A stretch of DNA of 64,000 bases, taken from an uncultured Eggerthella sp. (lineage in GTDB: Bacteria > Actinomycetota > Coriobacteriia > Coriobacteriales > Eggerthellaceae). Below the pieces are notes generated by a model. It saw only the letters and a program-made list of their open reading frames with translations, had not been told where the DNA came from and did no database searches. Position numbers and translations under genes: made by a program. The stretch lies in assembly GCA_900542265.1 (NCBI GenBank), contig UQML01000006.1:27625-91624 (forward strand). The letters are read 5' to 3'. This document shows positions 52,534-61,586 of the stretch, one piece after another. Within the stretch, counting starts at the first letter, position 1. Every line of letters starts with the position of its first letter.

Positions 52534-53214
52534 TTATGCCTTGAAATCGCTGGGAGTGTCATCCTCTGCTGCTGCACACGGGAGTTCTGGAATTGCCTCG
52601 GAATCCTCAAACTCATCAAGTTCCCGCTGTTGTTCTTGCTGCAAGGGCTCTGGATAGTTGCCCTCTAAGATGTCTTGCACCGCTTCGTGAACTTCATATT
52701 CCGTTATTTCGAAATCATCAGTATCCGCATATTCGCCTTCAAAAGTCGACCCTTCTGGCAACAGCATCATGTCTTGTCCCAAAAGACCACGCATAAAGAT
52801 GCGAATAGCATACATGCCAGAGATAACCGACTCAAAAATATCGCGCGGCATTGAGGCCATAAACATAAAAAAGATTTCGGCAAGTGCAGCGTTAATCTCA
52901 TCCATAAGCTCGCGGCCATCGAGCGTGAGACTCACGCTGTAAGAGCGTTTGTCATGCTGGTTGCGATGGCGCTCAATCAACCCGCGCAGAGCAAGCTTAT
53001 GGAGCACTGGCGTCAAGTTAGGACGCTGGACGCCCAGACGTTCGCAAAGCTGAGCGGGTGTGAGCGTCTTGTCGTGATCAAGCTCCATGAGAAGCTCTAA
53101 CTGTTGCGAGGTAAGTTGGTAGGTTTTCAAGATCGGCGCGGTCAATCCATGCAGGAGCATTTCAAGCTCTCGAATAGACCGAAACGCTTCACGCGGAAAT
53201 TCTTGGGCATCCAT
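52534..53214 (-). CDS. MarR family transcriptional regulator
   Basis: 226 residues, longer than the usual 140-160. The winged-helix core (about 15-140) has TSQQLELLMELDHDKTLTPA, LGVQRPNLTPVLHKLALRGL (recognition helix) and IERHRNQHDKRSYSVSLT (wing, with the D-x-R motif). The last 70 residues are acidic (DDFEITEYEVHEAVQDILEG) and probably a dimer or ligand-sensing addition. Lies between the zinc-ribbon gene (11 bases) and the EcfT gene (2 bases). Two matching palindromes around the operon promoter suggest autoregulation. Confidence 0.9.
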   Translation of the reverse strand: MDAQEFPREAFRSIRELEMLLHGLTAPILKTYQLTSQQLELLMELDHDKTLTPAQLCERLGVQRPNLTPVLHKLALRGLIERHRNQHDKRSYSVSLTLDGRELMDEINAALAEIFFMFMASMPRDIFESVISGMYAIRIFMRGLLGQDMMLLPEGSTFEGEYADTDDFEITEYEVHEAVQDILEGNYPEPLQQEQQRELDEFEDSEAIPELPCAAAEDDTPSDFKA

Positions 53215-53225
53215 ATAAACGCCTT

Positions 53226-53867
53226 CTAGGATTTCTTGATGGTCTGATTACCGCATTTGGGGCAGGTAATCTTAAGCATTCCTTTGCCTTTGGGGACAGA
53301 AAGACTCTGTCCACACTTTGAGCACTTGAAAGTGAGCGTGTCCGACTCGATAGTTGTAGCCTCAATCACTACCCCATCGTCACCTTCATGAAGAGTTTGT
53401 TGAGCCCCGTCCTTAGCACGCTTATTAGCGCGTTTTTGATCACGATCATTTTTGCGAGCCTCACGGGCGGCCATCTTTTGAACGCGCTCGGCCGCTTTTG
53501 CTGCGTTGCGATCAGCCTGTCGCTTGTTTGCATCTGTTTTAAGCGCATTACGTCGCGCCCACCAAGCGCGCGGCTTTACCATGAGTGAGCTATACACTTG
53601 AAACTCACGCGTGCGCGCAGGAATATTGCGCGAAAACATCCTAAACGTTCCGTACACCATAAGCGCTAACGCAAGCAGGGAAAGAACGCTTGATGAGAGG
53701 AAGAAATTAAGCACGACAATTACTGCAGCCACAATCATGAGTACCTGCGTCAAGCCATCGACTCCGTAGCGCCCCATCATCCAGCGCATCATTTTGTATT
53801 GAAATTGAGGATCGGGTTGAGGTGGTTGCCTCTTTTGTCCCGATTTATTGTTTTGCCCAAAAGCCAT
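53226..53867 (-). CDS. Two-TM protein with C-terminal zinc ribbon
   Basis: About 213 residues from the ATG at 53867 (MAFGQNNKSGQKRQPPQPDP); an ATG at 53921 is in a repeat and lacks a ribosome site. Two helices (TQVLMIVAAVIVVLNFFL and VLSLLALALMVYGTF), then a long basic coiled stretch (TDANKRQADRNAAKAAERVQ) and a zinc ribbon, FKCSKCGQSLSVPKGKG then ITCPKCGNQ, with four Cys. Cytoplasmic zinc ribbon joined to a membrane anchor; role unknown. First gene of the operon with marR and the ecfT-like gene. Confidence 0.7.
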   Translation of the reverse strand: MAFGQNNKSGQKRQPPQPDPQFQYKMMRWMMGRYGVDGLTQVLMIVAAVIVVLNFFLSSSVLSLLALALMVYGTFRMFSRNIPARTREFQVYSSLMVKPRAWWARRNALKTDANKRQADRNAAKAAERVQKMAAREARKNDRDQKRANKRAKDGAQQTLHEGDDGVVIEATTIESDTLTFKCSKCGQSLSVPKGKGMLKITCPKCGNQTIKKS

Positions 53868-53885
53868 GAATCTACCGTTCTTATG

Positions 53886-53915
53886 TAAGTGAAACTGTCG
53901 TAAGTGAAACTGTCG
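53886..53915. repeat. 15-bp tandem duplication near the zinc-ribbon gene start
   Basis: TAAGTGAAACTGTCG twice, perfect (53886-53900 and 53901-53915), in the leader of the operon between the promoter and the likely start at 53867. Confidence 0.9.
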
Positions 53916-53926
53916 TGCCATTTTTA

Positions 53927-53991
53927 GTTATGAAGTATAACTTATCTTACTCAGCATAAAGGATGACATCAACTTAGTTATACACTATAAC
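53927..53991 (-). promoter_or_regulatory. Promoter of the zinc-ribbon/marR/ecfT operon flanked by twin operators
   Basis: On the minus strand TTGATG (53972-53967), a 17-base spacer and TAAGAT (53949-53944). Palindromes GTTAT-N5-ATAAC lie on each side: 53977-53991 just upstream of the -35 and 53927-53941 over the expected start site. The two are 50 bases apart, centre to centre. Confidence 0.6.
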
Positions 53992-54076
53992 CATATCCAA
54001 ATGCCTAACTGAATCCTTTATTTGTCAGCTAAATGCTTATCTAACAACCGAATTCTTTATCTAGCAGACCCATCGC

Positions 54077-54121
54077 CAAAAAAGAAAGCCAACGGTTCAT
54101 TACCGTCAGCCTTCTCTTTTT
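54077..54121 (-). terminator. Bidirectional terminator after the 54259 gene
   Basis: AAAAAAGA and TCTTTTTT tracts flank an imperfect stem with ACGGT/ACCGT at the loop end. It can act in both directions; it follows the gene ending at 54259. Confidence 0.7.
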
Positions 54122-54258
54122 TGTATGTATGCGTTGTCGTTATTACAAACGCTCAGTAAGCTTGATGTCCACTGCCTGTTTTGGATTTTATCCCCTCCCC
54201 AAAAACTAGCAGTCACATGCGATTGCTTACCAATTCCCGCATGATTGCGGATCCGAGA

Positions 54259-54960
54259 TTAGAACTCAGTTTCAACCTGAACTGCTAAAGCAATAATCTC
54301 AGGGAGCAAATCACCTTTCAGATCCATCTCAACCAAAGCTGCGGCCTGTGCATCATCAGATGCCTTCTCATCCTTCAAAACCTTCTCGAAGTGAGCCAAT
54401 TTGTCGCCGCTCAAATACTTGGTGATCAAGCCTGCATAATCGAGCAAGATTGCCAATGCGCCATCATAAGGACTCATAACGTATCCGCCATCTTTAGCGG
54501 TGTTAGTGTTATCAGGAACCTCATTCTGAAGAGCGCCATACATGTAGTCGATCCAAGATTGAGCAGCACCAGGATCTGCTACATAAGTAACGAGTCCATC
54601 TTTTTCTGCTCCAGATTTAACAGCAGCAAGAGAGGTCTCGAGCTGTGTGCAAAGCGCACGCATAATAGCATTGTAGCCTTCTGGATTTGCAGGAGCATAC
54701 TCTTTAGCAATGTCGCCAAGAGTTACTGACCCATTCTTGCGAATGAAGTCATAAACGATCTTCTCAGGATCATCAATATTATCAAGAGCAAACTTCTCAG
54801 CAGTGATTGTTTCGCCCTTAACCTTGATGATATGAAGTGCTTCAAGATCAAATACCAAAGCAGCTGCAAGTGCCTTTGCGACTTTCTCATCGCTTGGGAG
54901 AACACCGTTCTCGTCTAAAGCGCATACGACATAACGACGCGCAAGTTTTGTTGCATCCAT
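54259..54960 (-). CDS. Uncharacterised protein, possible GPP34-like fold
   Basis: 233 residues from the ATG at 54960 (MDATKLARRYVVCALDENGV), with AGGAAGGG 7 bases upstream. Soluble, mostly helical, acidic. The N-terminal 'A-L-D-E-N-G ... A-L-A-A-A-L-V-F-D-L-E-A-L-x-x-I' pattern loosely recalls GPP34/GOLPH3-type proteins, known for phosphoinositide binding in eukaryotes but of unknown role in Actinobacteria; this is a weak by-eye match. The 299 bases upstream hold no gene. Function not assigned. Confidence 0.6.
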   Translation of the reverse strand: MDATKLARRYVVCALDENGVLPSDEKVAKALAAALVFDLEALHIIKVKGETITAEKFALDNIDDPEKIVYDFIRKNGSVTLGDIAKEYAPANPEGYNAIMRALCTQLETSLAAVKSGAEKDGLVTYVADPGAAQSWIDYMYGALQNEVPDNTNTAKDGGYVMSPYDGALAILLDYAGLITKYLSGDKLAHFEKVLKDEKASDDAQAAALVEMDLKGDLLPEIIALAVQVETEF

Positions 54961-55171
54961 GACTAATCCCTTCCTTGTCATCAATAACTTTGACACTTAA
55001 AACTTTAGCTTTTGTTGAACCATGTAAAGACCAAACACGATTCTCGTAATAATCCCGTTGCATTCGGGATACTTTGCGGACAAGGTTGCAACAAAAAGCT
55101 GAGTAAATTGCCAAACATCAACCACGAAGAGGAATCATTAAAAACGCACAAATATACGCAGATAAAGAAAC

Positions 55172-55202
55172 AGGGGCTGAAAGCTTTAAGACTTCCAACC
55201 CT
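55172..55202 (-). terminator. Terminator of the large surface protein gene
   Basis: On the minus strand AGGG-TTG-GAAG pairs with CTTT-CAG-CCCT (one bulge), followed by GTTTCTTTATC. A (CTTT)4 microsatellite lies between it and the stop codon (55232-55247). Confidence 0.55.
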
Positions 55203-55259
55203 GTTGACGTATTGCTTTAGAAAAGCTTTTGCTTTCTTTCTTTCTTTATTTATGCCTTG

Positions 55260-58200
55260 CTAGTCATGCTTACGACTGCGGCGAGCAACAATGTAACCTG
55301 ACACCACTAAACCAGAACCCAGTGCACAAACAAGCAATGCTAAAATTACCGATGCATCATCCCCTGTCTGAGACAACACACGCTTTACAACCCGCTCGGC
55401 GTCTGACTCAGGAGCTGGCTCGGGTGAGAGAATTTTAACCCATGCATCTCCACTGATTTCTTCTCCCGTAACAAGGCCATCACCTACTGCGTCAACGTCA
55501 TTGGAAACGTCGCCACCATCAGCTGGCTTGAATAATGTTGCTTCGTAGGTAAGCTTCCAAGTTTCCCCACCTTTTACTTCGGGGATTACCACAGAAATAA
55601 CACGCTCATCTGCGTTATAAGCATCAGCAGGAATACGCTCAACCGTGCCATCAGGATGAATGAGTTTAATGGAACGCAGGCTCAACTCATGACCATCAGA
55701 CATCACATCACGAACCTCAATATCCTTCCACACCGTTGCTGGCATGTCATTGCCCACTTCAATGGTGTATTCCAAAAGATCTCCCTGATAGAAGTTGCCG
55801 TCATCGCGGTCTAAGTTAGCAACACTTTTTTGGACGATGGGCACGGGTGTTACATATTTCACCCAACCCGTGGGGAAGACATAGCCTGAATCAAGAGGGC
55901 CAACAATCTCATCTTCAGGATCTACTCCATCGACAACTGCCTTTACTCCAATATTGTGATCTTCAGGAGTTGCAGGATCTACCGAATTCTTATTGATGAT
56001 TGCATCAAAGGTAAGTACCGCAGACTCCTCACCGGGAACCTCGCCCACCGGAATCTTGATGGTGCGTGTATCGGGGTCATATACATCAGGGGTAAGCTTA
56101 ATAGTGCCACCCGCTGGCGTTACCAATGTGAGTGTGTCAGAAAGAAGCGTCAAACCATTAGGAATCTCAATAGTGATTACGCCATCCTCCAGCACCGAGT
56201 AAGGTGCTTTGTTGGTGAGGTCAACCGTATAGCCGAGTACATCATCCACCATGGCATCGACTTTATCACCACGCGTCTTGTTGGTAACTGTAATGGTCAC
56301 CTCAGGATCAGGATTAGCCGGAAGAACATCATCGCCACCCACGGGAAGTTCCTCTTCAGGAACTACAGGACGCGGCGTGCCATCGGGATCAGATCCTGAC
56401 GTCTCTACTTTGGTAACAACATCAGCATCTTCATCTACCGCCTGAGAATTAACCTCCGTCTCATAGATTACTTCGTATTTCTCTCCGCCCTTAATATCTC
56501 CAACCGGAACCTTAAGCGTCTTGGTCTCGGGATCATAAACATCCTTTGGATCAAGCTTGGTTTCGGTTCCGTCTGGTGCTTTCAAAACAATCGTGTCAGG
56601 CTTTAAAGTAACTCCATCAGGAATTGGGGCGGTAACCACCACGCCTTTCCATACGCTGTCAGGAGAATCGGCGATATTTTCAGGTGTGATGGTATTTTTG
56701 AGCACGTCTCCCACTTGAACCGTCTTGTGATCAGGATCCGTAATGTTATCTACTGTGACCGTAACCTTCTCAACAGGCTTTGGCGTCCAAACCGCATAGT
56801 AGGTCATATCCTCATCCCAAAGCTGATCGGTATCTTTAAAGTCTGCCGCTTTAGCTTCAGGATCTTTTGCCCAGCCCATAAAAGAATAGCCCTCACGTGT
56901 AGGGTTGTCAGCAGGAACCGTCATGGTATCAAGCGCATGGTGGGAACTATCAACCGCCTTGTCAGTTCCATCAGCAAATGCGCCCTGGTTAGCATCAAAC
57001 GTTACCGAACGAGGGGCGAGCGCCCAGTTGCCATACACGGTGGTGTTGCCTTGGATGGGGGTTTGATCGGTAAAGTTAACTACATTATTAGTCCCATCGC
57101 CCGCATCAGTACTCCAACCTTTAAAGTCATAGCCTGCCGTTGCGGGATTGTCAGGAGTATTTTCTTGACGATTGGCCGCACCCGGATAGTAAGTAGCTGC
57201 CACTGTGTCACCCGGTACGTAAGCGCCAGGATCATAGAAGTATGTACCCCGCGATACATCAGCTTGCGCCACAGCGGTTTCTTCCGATTGGGTAGCAACA
57301 CCCGCATTTTCATCTACCTTGACCGGACTTACCGGATTCTCAGGCAACGTCAGATTCTCAGTATTTTGCATATATGTCACTGAGAAAGTCTCAATAACAT
57401 CCAGATATTTCACGCTTTCAAGATAAGCGCCGCCTTCACCCTTGGCATACCAATGATACGTAAGCTTGTATTTGCCAAGATCCTTTGTCTCAGCATTACG
57501 CTTGTAGAGAAGAAGACTTTTGAGGTCATCAGTAAGCTCAAGCTCTTGCCACGTACCATCTGCAGCTTGCTTTGGAACAAGCACATTTACCGTACCTTTA
57601 ACAGTAGAAAGCTCTACCCCTGAAAACTCTTCGTTGTTAGCAGGAAATGCCTCAGTGTTGAGTTTCCCTCCTGCTAAATCCACTGCGCTACCAATACTGA
57701 AGTTAACTCCTTTGCGATGGTCATAACGCATGAAGTCAGAATACTTATCTGAATCTAAGGGGCGGGATCCCTCAACAGCAACATAGGCTGTATGGTCAAC
57801 GCCCGCCGCTGTTGCTACTGACAACGTTGTTGTAGGAACAAGACGCAAACGGCGTGTTCCGGTTGCGTACACGCTTTTATCTGATGGATTAGGGTAATAC
57901 TTGACATAAACAGTCGTCCAACCAATTCCTGGTGCCAAACTTGCAACCGAATAATCACTCTGATTAAGAGTAATAACCGGAATATTTTCCATGCCACTCA
58001 CTGATGACTTATTATCATCAGCCTTCCATGACACTGCAAAAGACGAATCCTTAACCATCTCATCATTAGTAAAGGGGAACAGATAGGTAATATTGCGTAC
58101 CGTATCGTAATTAGTATCCTCATAATCACCATTTGAAGGATAGAGCATAGCGGTACAAACCGAAGCCATCGAATAAGCTTTGATTGTACTTACGCTTGCT

Positions 58201-59744
58201 GCAGGGAAATTTTCAGCATTTGCAAACACTTTGAGTTGTGGGTAGACACCATCTTTAGCAACCCATAAATCAGATGACAATCCAGGCATTTGCGATAGCG
58301 CATTAACACCAGACATCTCGCGCGTTAATTTGCCTGTAATAGCAGGAGTATTTGCTGCAGCAGCTACAACTGTACCTACCCCTTTTCCATTCTCTTCTCG
58401 CGCCGTTGTTTGCTTATCGTAATAACAATTCTGGAAACGTGCACTATTGGAATTTCCGACAAATCCACCAACACTAATCGCATTACCAGCAGTTGTTAGC
58501 GCTCCAACTTCACCCGCTGCATAACAGTTAGTGAACGTAATATTTCCATCTGCATTTCCCACAAAGCCACCCATATTGGATGCTTCATTTTGCATACCAG
58601 TCATGGTAGTTGAGTAGCAGTTGGTGTATTTAGACGGAAGTGCGCTTGTTCCGCCAGAAGATCCATCACCCAGAAAGCCTCCTACAGTTGTTGATCCTTC
58701 AACAACACCAGATGCTACGCAATTTTTAAACCCGTTATTGAAATGATTAACGCCTGAGAAGACTGAGGTTTGTGAATTGCCATACATGGTAATATTGCAA
58801 TAGCAGTTTTCCACATAATCGTATCCTGGGCAGGACACGAAACCACCAGAATGACCCGCGGTAGAAACCGTTACCCCGTCGACCGCATATGAATTACTCA
58901 CATACGATCCCCATAACGGCCCTGTAAAGTTACCAATACAACTTGCACCATAAGTATACACACGCTCTGTACGACATTGATCAATGCGCGTCGCATACGA
59001 ATTAATTGGATCTCCTGCACCATCAACTGCTTTGTATGCGTCGCCAATGCCCCATCCAACGGCAAGAGCTCCAACAAAATCATTGCCTTTTACAAGCGAA
59101 TCAATAACAGCAACATTAGTGATAGCACCAGCTCTGAAGTTTGCAACCGCAACTGAATATCCTTGGGTTCCACCATTAGCGCGAACATCGGCATAACGGA
59201 AACTTAGGTTCTTCATTTCAAAATTTGGATTATTGTTATATGAAACAAAACCAAGCCCGTAGCTTGTATAACCACTCGTACCGCCATATAGCTTCATGTT
59301 GTAAATCGTATGTCCATTGCCGTCCATGACAATAGGTTCTGTTGTATTAACAAGTGCAGTCGGCGACCAAATAAGATCATCTTCGCCGCCTAAGTCTAAA
59401 TCTGCAAGAAGCTTAAAACTTTTTAGAGCATTGTCGGGCTGTGAGCATACCCAACGTAATTCTGATGGATTATTAATAAGATATGGATTACTAGCAGTGC
59501 CATCTCCTGTTACTGGCTTAACCGAAGAGATACCATCCCACGACATAAGACCCGTTGACTTGTCCAGATTGGCAAACTTGGTCTCGCAATCCGACCACAT
59601 ACGACTTAAATATTGTTGCCATGTTTCTGCATGAGCTTGTTGCGGGCTAAACGCAACACCGCTCAATGTAATAAGGCACGCGCAGAACATCAGCAGGACA
59701 ATCTTTACAGGATTTCTTCTCTCCTGTTTCACAACAGTATTCAC
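55260..59744 (-). CDS. Large sortase-anchored surface protein (adhesin-like)
   Basis: 1494 residues. Signal peptide (about 1-38: PVKIVLLMFCACLITLSGVA, cleaved near QAHA-ET). Residues about 65-480 form a right-handed beta-helix region with GLUG-like repeats (VGGFVGNSNSARFQNCYY). A region to about 830 has no clear match. Two InlB B-type repeats follow (GYDFKGWSTDAGDGTNNVVN; GYSFMGWAKDPEAKAADFKD), then three DUF11-like immunoglobulin repeats (GVTLKPDTIVLKAPDGTE, GLTLLSDTLTLVTPAGGT, then SLRSIKLIHPDGTVERIP). The end is LSQTGDD, a hydrophobic helix and RRSRKHD, a complete cell-wall sorting signal of the LPxTG class with Ser at position 2. Such proteins bind host or partner surfaces. Alone between two terminators. 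Confidence 0.92.
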   Translation of the reverse strand: MNTVVKQERRNPVKIVLLMFCACLITLSGVAFSPQQAHAETWQQYLSRMWSDCETKFANLDKSTGLMSWDGISSVKPVTGDGTASNPYLINNPSELRWVCSQPDNALKSFKLLADLDLGGEDDLIWSPTALVNTTEPIVMDGNGHTIYNMKLYGGTSGYTSYGLGFVSYNNNPNFEMKNLSFRYADVRANGGTQGYSVAVANFRAGAITNVAVIDSLVKGNDFVGALAVGWGIGDAYKAVDGAGDPINSYATRIDQCRTERVYTYGASCIGNFTGPLWGSYVSNSYAVDGVTVSTAGHSGGFVSCPGYDYVENCYCNITMYGNSQTSVFSGVNHFNNGFKNCVASGVVEGSTTVGGFLGDGSSGGTSALPSKYTNCYSTTMTGMQNEASNMGGFVGNADGNITFTNCYAAGEVGALTTAGNAISVGGFVGNSNSARFQNCYYDKQTTAREENGKGVGTVVAAAANTPAITGKLTREMSGVNALSQMPGLSSDLWVAKDGVYPQLKVFANAENFPAASVSTIKAYSMASVCTAMLYPSNGDYEDTNYDTVRNITYLFPFTNDEMVKDSSFAVSWKADDNKSSVSGMENIPVITLNQSDYSVASLAPGIGWTTVYVKYYPNPSDKSVYATGTRRLRLVPTTTLSVATAAGVDHTAYVAVEGSRPLDSDKYSDFMRYDHRKGVNFSIGSAVDLAGGKLNTEAFPANNEEFSGVELSTVKGTVNVLVPKQAADGTWQELELTDDLKSLLLYKRNAETKDLGKYKLTYHWYAKGEGGAYLESVKYLDVIETFSVTYMQNTENLTLPENPVSPVKVDENAGVATQSEETAVAQADVSRGTYFYDPGAYVPGDTVAATYYPGAANRQENTPDNPATAGYDFKGWSTDAGDGTNNVVNFTDQTPIQGNTTVYGNWALAPRSVTFDANQGAFADGTDKAVDSSHHALDTMTVPADNPTREGYSFMGWAKDPEAKAADFKDTDQLWDEDMTYYAVWTPKPVEKVTVTVDNITDPDHKTVQVGDVLKNTITPENIADSPDSVWKGVVVTAPIPDGVTLKPDTIVLKAPDGTETKLDPKDVYDPETKTLKVPVGDIKGGEKYEVIYETEVNSQAVDEDADVVTKVETSGSDPDGTPRPVVPEEELPVGGDDVLPANPDPEVTITVTNKTRGDKVDAMVDDVLGYTVDLTNKAPYSVLEDGVITIEIPNGLTLLSDTLTLVTPAGGTIKLTPDVYDPDTRTIKIPVGEVPGEESAVLTFDAIINKNSVDPATPEDHNIGVKAVVDGVDPEDEIVGPLDSGYVFPTGWVKYVTPVPIVQKSVANLDRDDGNFYQGDLLEYTIEVGNDMPATVWKDIEVRDVMSDGHELSLRSIKLIHPDGTVERIPADAYNADERVISVVIPEVKGGETWKLTYEATLFKPADGGDVSNDVDAVGDGLVTGEEISGDAWVKILSPEPAPESDAERVVKRVLSQTGDDASVILALLVCALGSGLVVSGYIVARRSRKHD

Positions 59745-59895
59745 TTTAGACTCCGCCCGAATAGAGTAACCACAAAATTGTAATGATCACTATTTATACT
59801 GTCATGAAATCATATTGTCAATGTAACGAACCTCATGTCGCATTTTTACAAATGTTTCTATTTTGCTGAGTCTGACAGTAAAGCATACCCACAAC

Positions 59896-59930
59896 AAAAA
59901 TGCCGCACCCCTCATTCGGAGCACGGCATT
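59896..59930 (-). terminator. Terminator of the ribosomal alpha operon
   Basis: Stem AATGCCG/CGGCATT extended by wobble pairs inward; on the minus strand TTTTTG follows. 70 bases past the rplQ stop. Confidence 0.8.
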
Positions 59931-60000
59931 CAATTCATTATGATGAAAGATCAGAAGTGCTTAACAGCCAGAGGTTCTGACTTTAAAGCTATAAGCCGTC

Positions 60001-60585
60001 TTACTCAGCTTCCTTTTTCTCTTCCTCAGCAACAGCAACCTCATCGTCAGCGATAACGGCACCGTCAGCCTCTTCAGCAGCCTCAACCTCTGCATCAGCA
60101 GCAGCTTCAACTTCCTCAGCGCTAACCTCTTCAGTTGCCTCTTCTTTTGCTTCTTCCTTCTTAGGAGCAGCAGCCTTCTTTGCTGGCTTCTCGGCTGGCT
60201 TCTCAGCCTTCTCCTTCTTAGCAACAGGCTCAGAGCAAAGTTCCATGATTACTACAGGAGCGTTGTCACCTTTACGGTTACCAAGCTTGTAGATACGGGT
60301 GTAGCCGCCCTGACGGTCAGCGAACATGCCCTGCTCTACCTTCTCAAAAACCTCACGTACGAGCTCTTTGTCACCAAGTGCAGCAATAGCTAAACGACGG
60401 GAATGAAGGTCGCCCTTCTTTGCCCAGGTAATGATCTTGTCGACGTCAGGACGGATCTCCTTAGCGCGAGCCTCGATCGTCTTGATACGGTCGTTAAGGA
60501 ATAAAGCTTGGACTAAGCTTTTCTTCATTGCCTTGGTATGAGATGAATCAGTACCAAGCTTACGACCCTTCTTGTTGTGCCTCAT
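60001..60585 (-). CDS. rplQ: Ribosomal protein L17 with Ala/Glu/Lys-rich tail
   Basis: 194 residues. Residues 1-118 are normal L17 (HNKKGRKLGTDSSHTKAMKK, DRQGGYTRIYKLGNRKGDNA, PVVIMELC). The last 75 are low-complexity (KAEKPAEKPAKKAAAPKKEE, then acidic), probably disordered. L17 sits at the exit tunnel side of the 50S subunit. Last gene of the operon after rpoA; the tail is likely solvent-exposed. Confidence 0.96.
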   Translation of the reverse strand: MRHNKKGRKLGTDSSHTKAMKKSLVQALFLNDRIKTIEARAKEIRPDVDKIITWAKKGDLHSRRLAIAALGDKELVREVFEKVEQGMFADRQGGYTRIYKLGNRKGDNAPVVIMELCSEPVAKKEKAEKPAEKPAKKAAAPKKEEAKEEATEEVSAEEVEAAADAEVEAAEEADGAVIADDEVAVAEEEKKEAE

Positions 60586-60596
60586 TCTTATATCTC

Positions 60597-61547
60597 CTAA
60601 AGCTTCAAATTGAGGTCCATAGAAATGAGCTTATCCTTCACTTCTTCAATGGACTTCGCACCAAAGTTTCTAATATTGAGCAAGTCATTCTCAGAGTACT
60701 CAACCAACTGACGTACGGAATGAATGCCAGCACGCTTCAAGCAGTTGTAAGAACGTACGGACAAGTCCAAGTCCTCAATCTGCTTATCAAGTTCAGCATT
60801 GGTCTCTTGATTCTCAGGAGCAAAGATAGAAACTACCTCGCCTTCCTCATCCTCAACAACCTCATCGAGCATCATAAATGCGCCCATGTACTGATTGATA
60901 ATATTAGCTGCACGACAAATTGCCTCAGTTGGATTGATTGAACCATCGGTTTCAACCTCTAAAATGAGCCTGTCGTAGTCGGTACGTTGACCAACACGGG
61001 TATCTTCTACCATCATCGCGCAGCGACGAACTGGTGAGAAGAGAGAATCGACATGGATAATGCCGATAGGATCTTCAGTGCGCTTGTTGCGCTCAGCAGA
61101 CACATAACCGCGACCAACGCCAATGCGGATGGTCATGTCAAGCATGCCGCCATCAGCAACAGTAGCAATAACATGGTCGGGATTAATGAGGGTAAACTCA
61201 GTAGGAACCTCAAGATCTGCACCGGTTACGATGCAAGGTCCTTCAGCATGAACATGAGCAGTTGCCTCAGTAATATCGTTATTGAGCGCACTGAAAACCA
61301 AACCTTTGACATTCAAGACGATATCAGTAATATCCTCGATAACGCCTTCAGCAGTAGTGAACTCATGCTGAACACCATCGACCTGAATAGCCGTTGCTTT
61401 TGCTCCATCCAATGAGGAGAGAAGCACACGACGCATACAGTTACCAAGGGTGTATCCATAGCCACGCTCGAGCGGCTCAACGATGAAGCGAGCAACAGTA
61501 TCGGTTACTTCTTCAGTCGTAACTGTCGGCCTCATGAACTCTGTCAT
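60597..61547 (-). CDS. rpoA: RNA polymerase alpha subunit
   Basis: 316 residues. N-terminal dimerisation/assembly domain (FIVEPLERGYGYTLGNCMRR, LLSSLDGAKATAIQVDGV) and a C-terminal domain with SVRSYNCLKRAGIHSVRQLV and IRNFGAKSIEEVKDKL, the helix that contacts UP elements and activators. 39 bases downstream of rpsD and 11 before rplQ. Confidence 0.98.
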   Translation of the reverse strand: MTEFMRPTVTTEEVTDTVARFIVEPLERGYGYTLGNCMRRVLLSSLDGAKATAIQVDGVQHEFTTAEGVIEDITDIVLNVKGLVFSALNNDITEATAHVHAEGPCIVTGADLEVPTEFTLINPDHVIATVADGGMLDMTIRIGVGRGYVSAERNKRTEDPIGIIHVDSLFSPVRRCAMMVEDTRVGQRTDYDRLILEVETDGSINPTEAICRAANIINQYMGAFMMLDEVVEDEEGEVVSIFAPENQETNAELDKQIEDLDLSVRSYNCLKRAGIHSVRQLVEYSENDLLNIRNFGAKSIEEVKDKLISMDLNLKL

Positions 61548-61586
61548 ATCTTATAAGCCTCCTTAATAAAACCGCGATGGCTTTGA

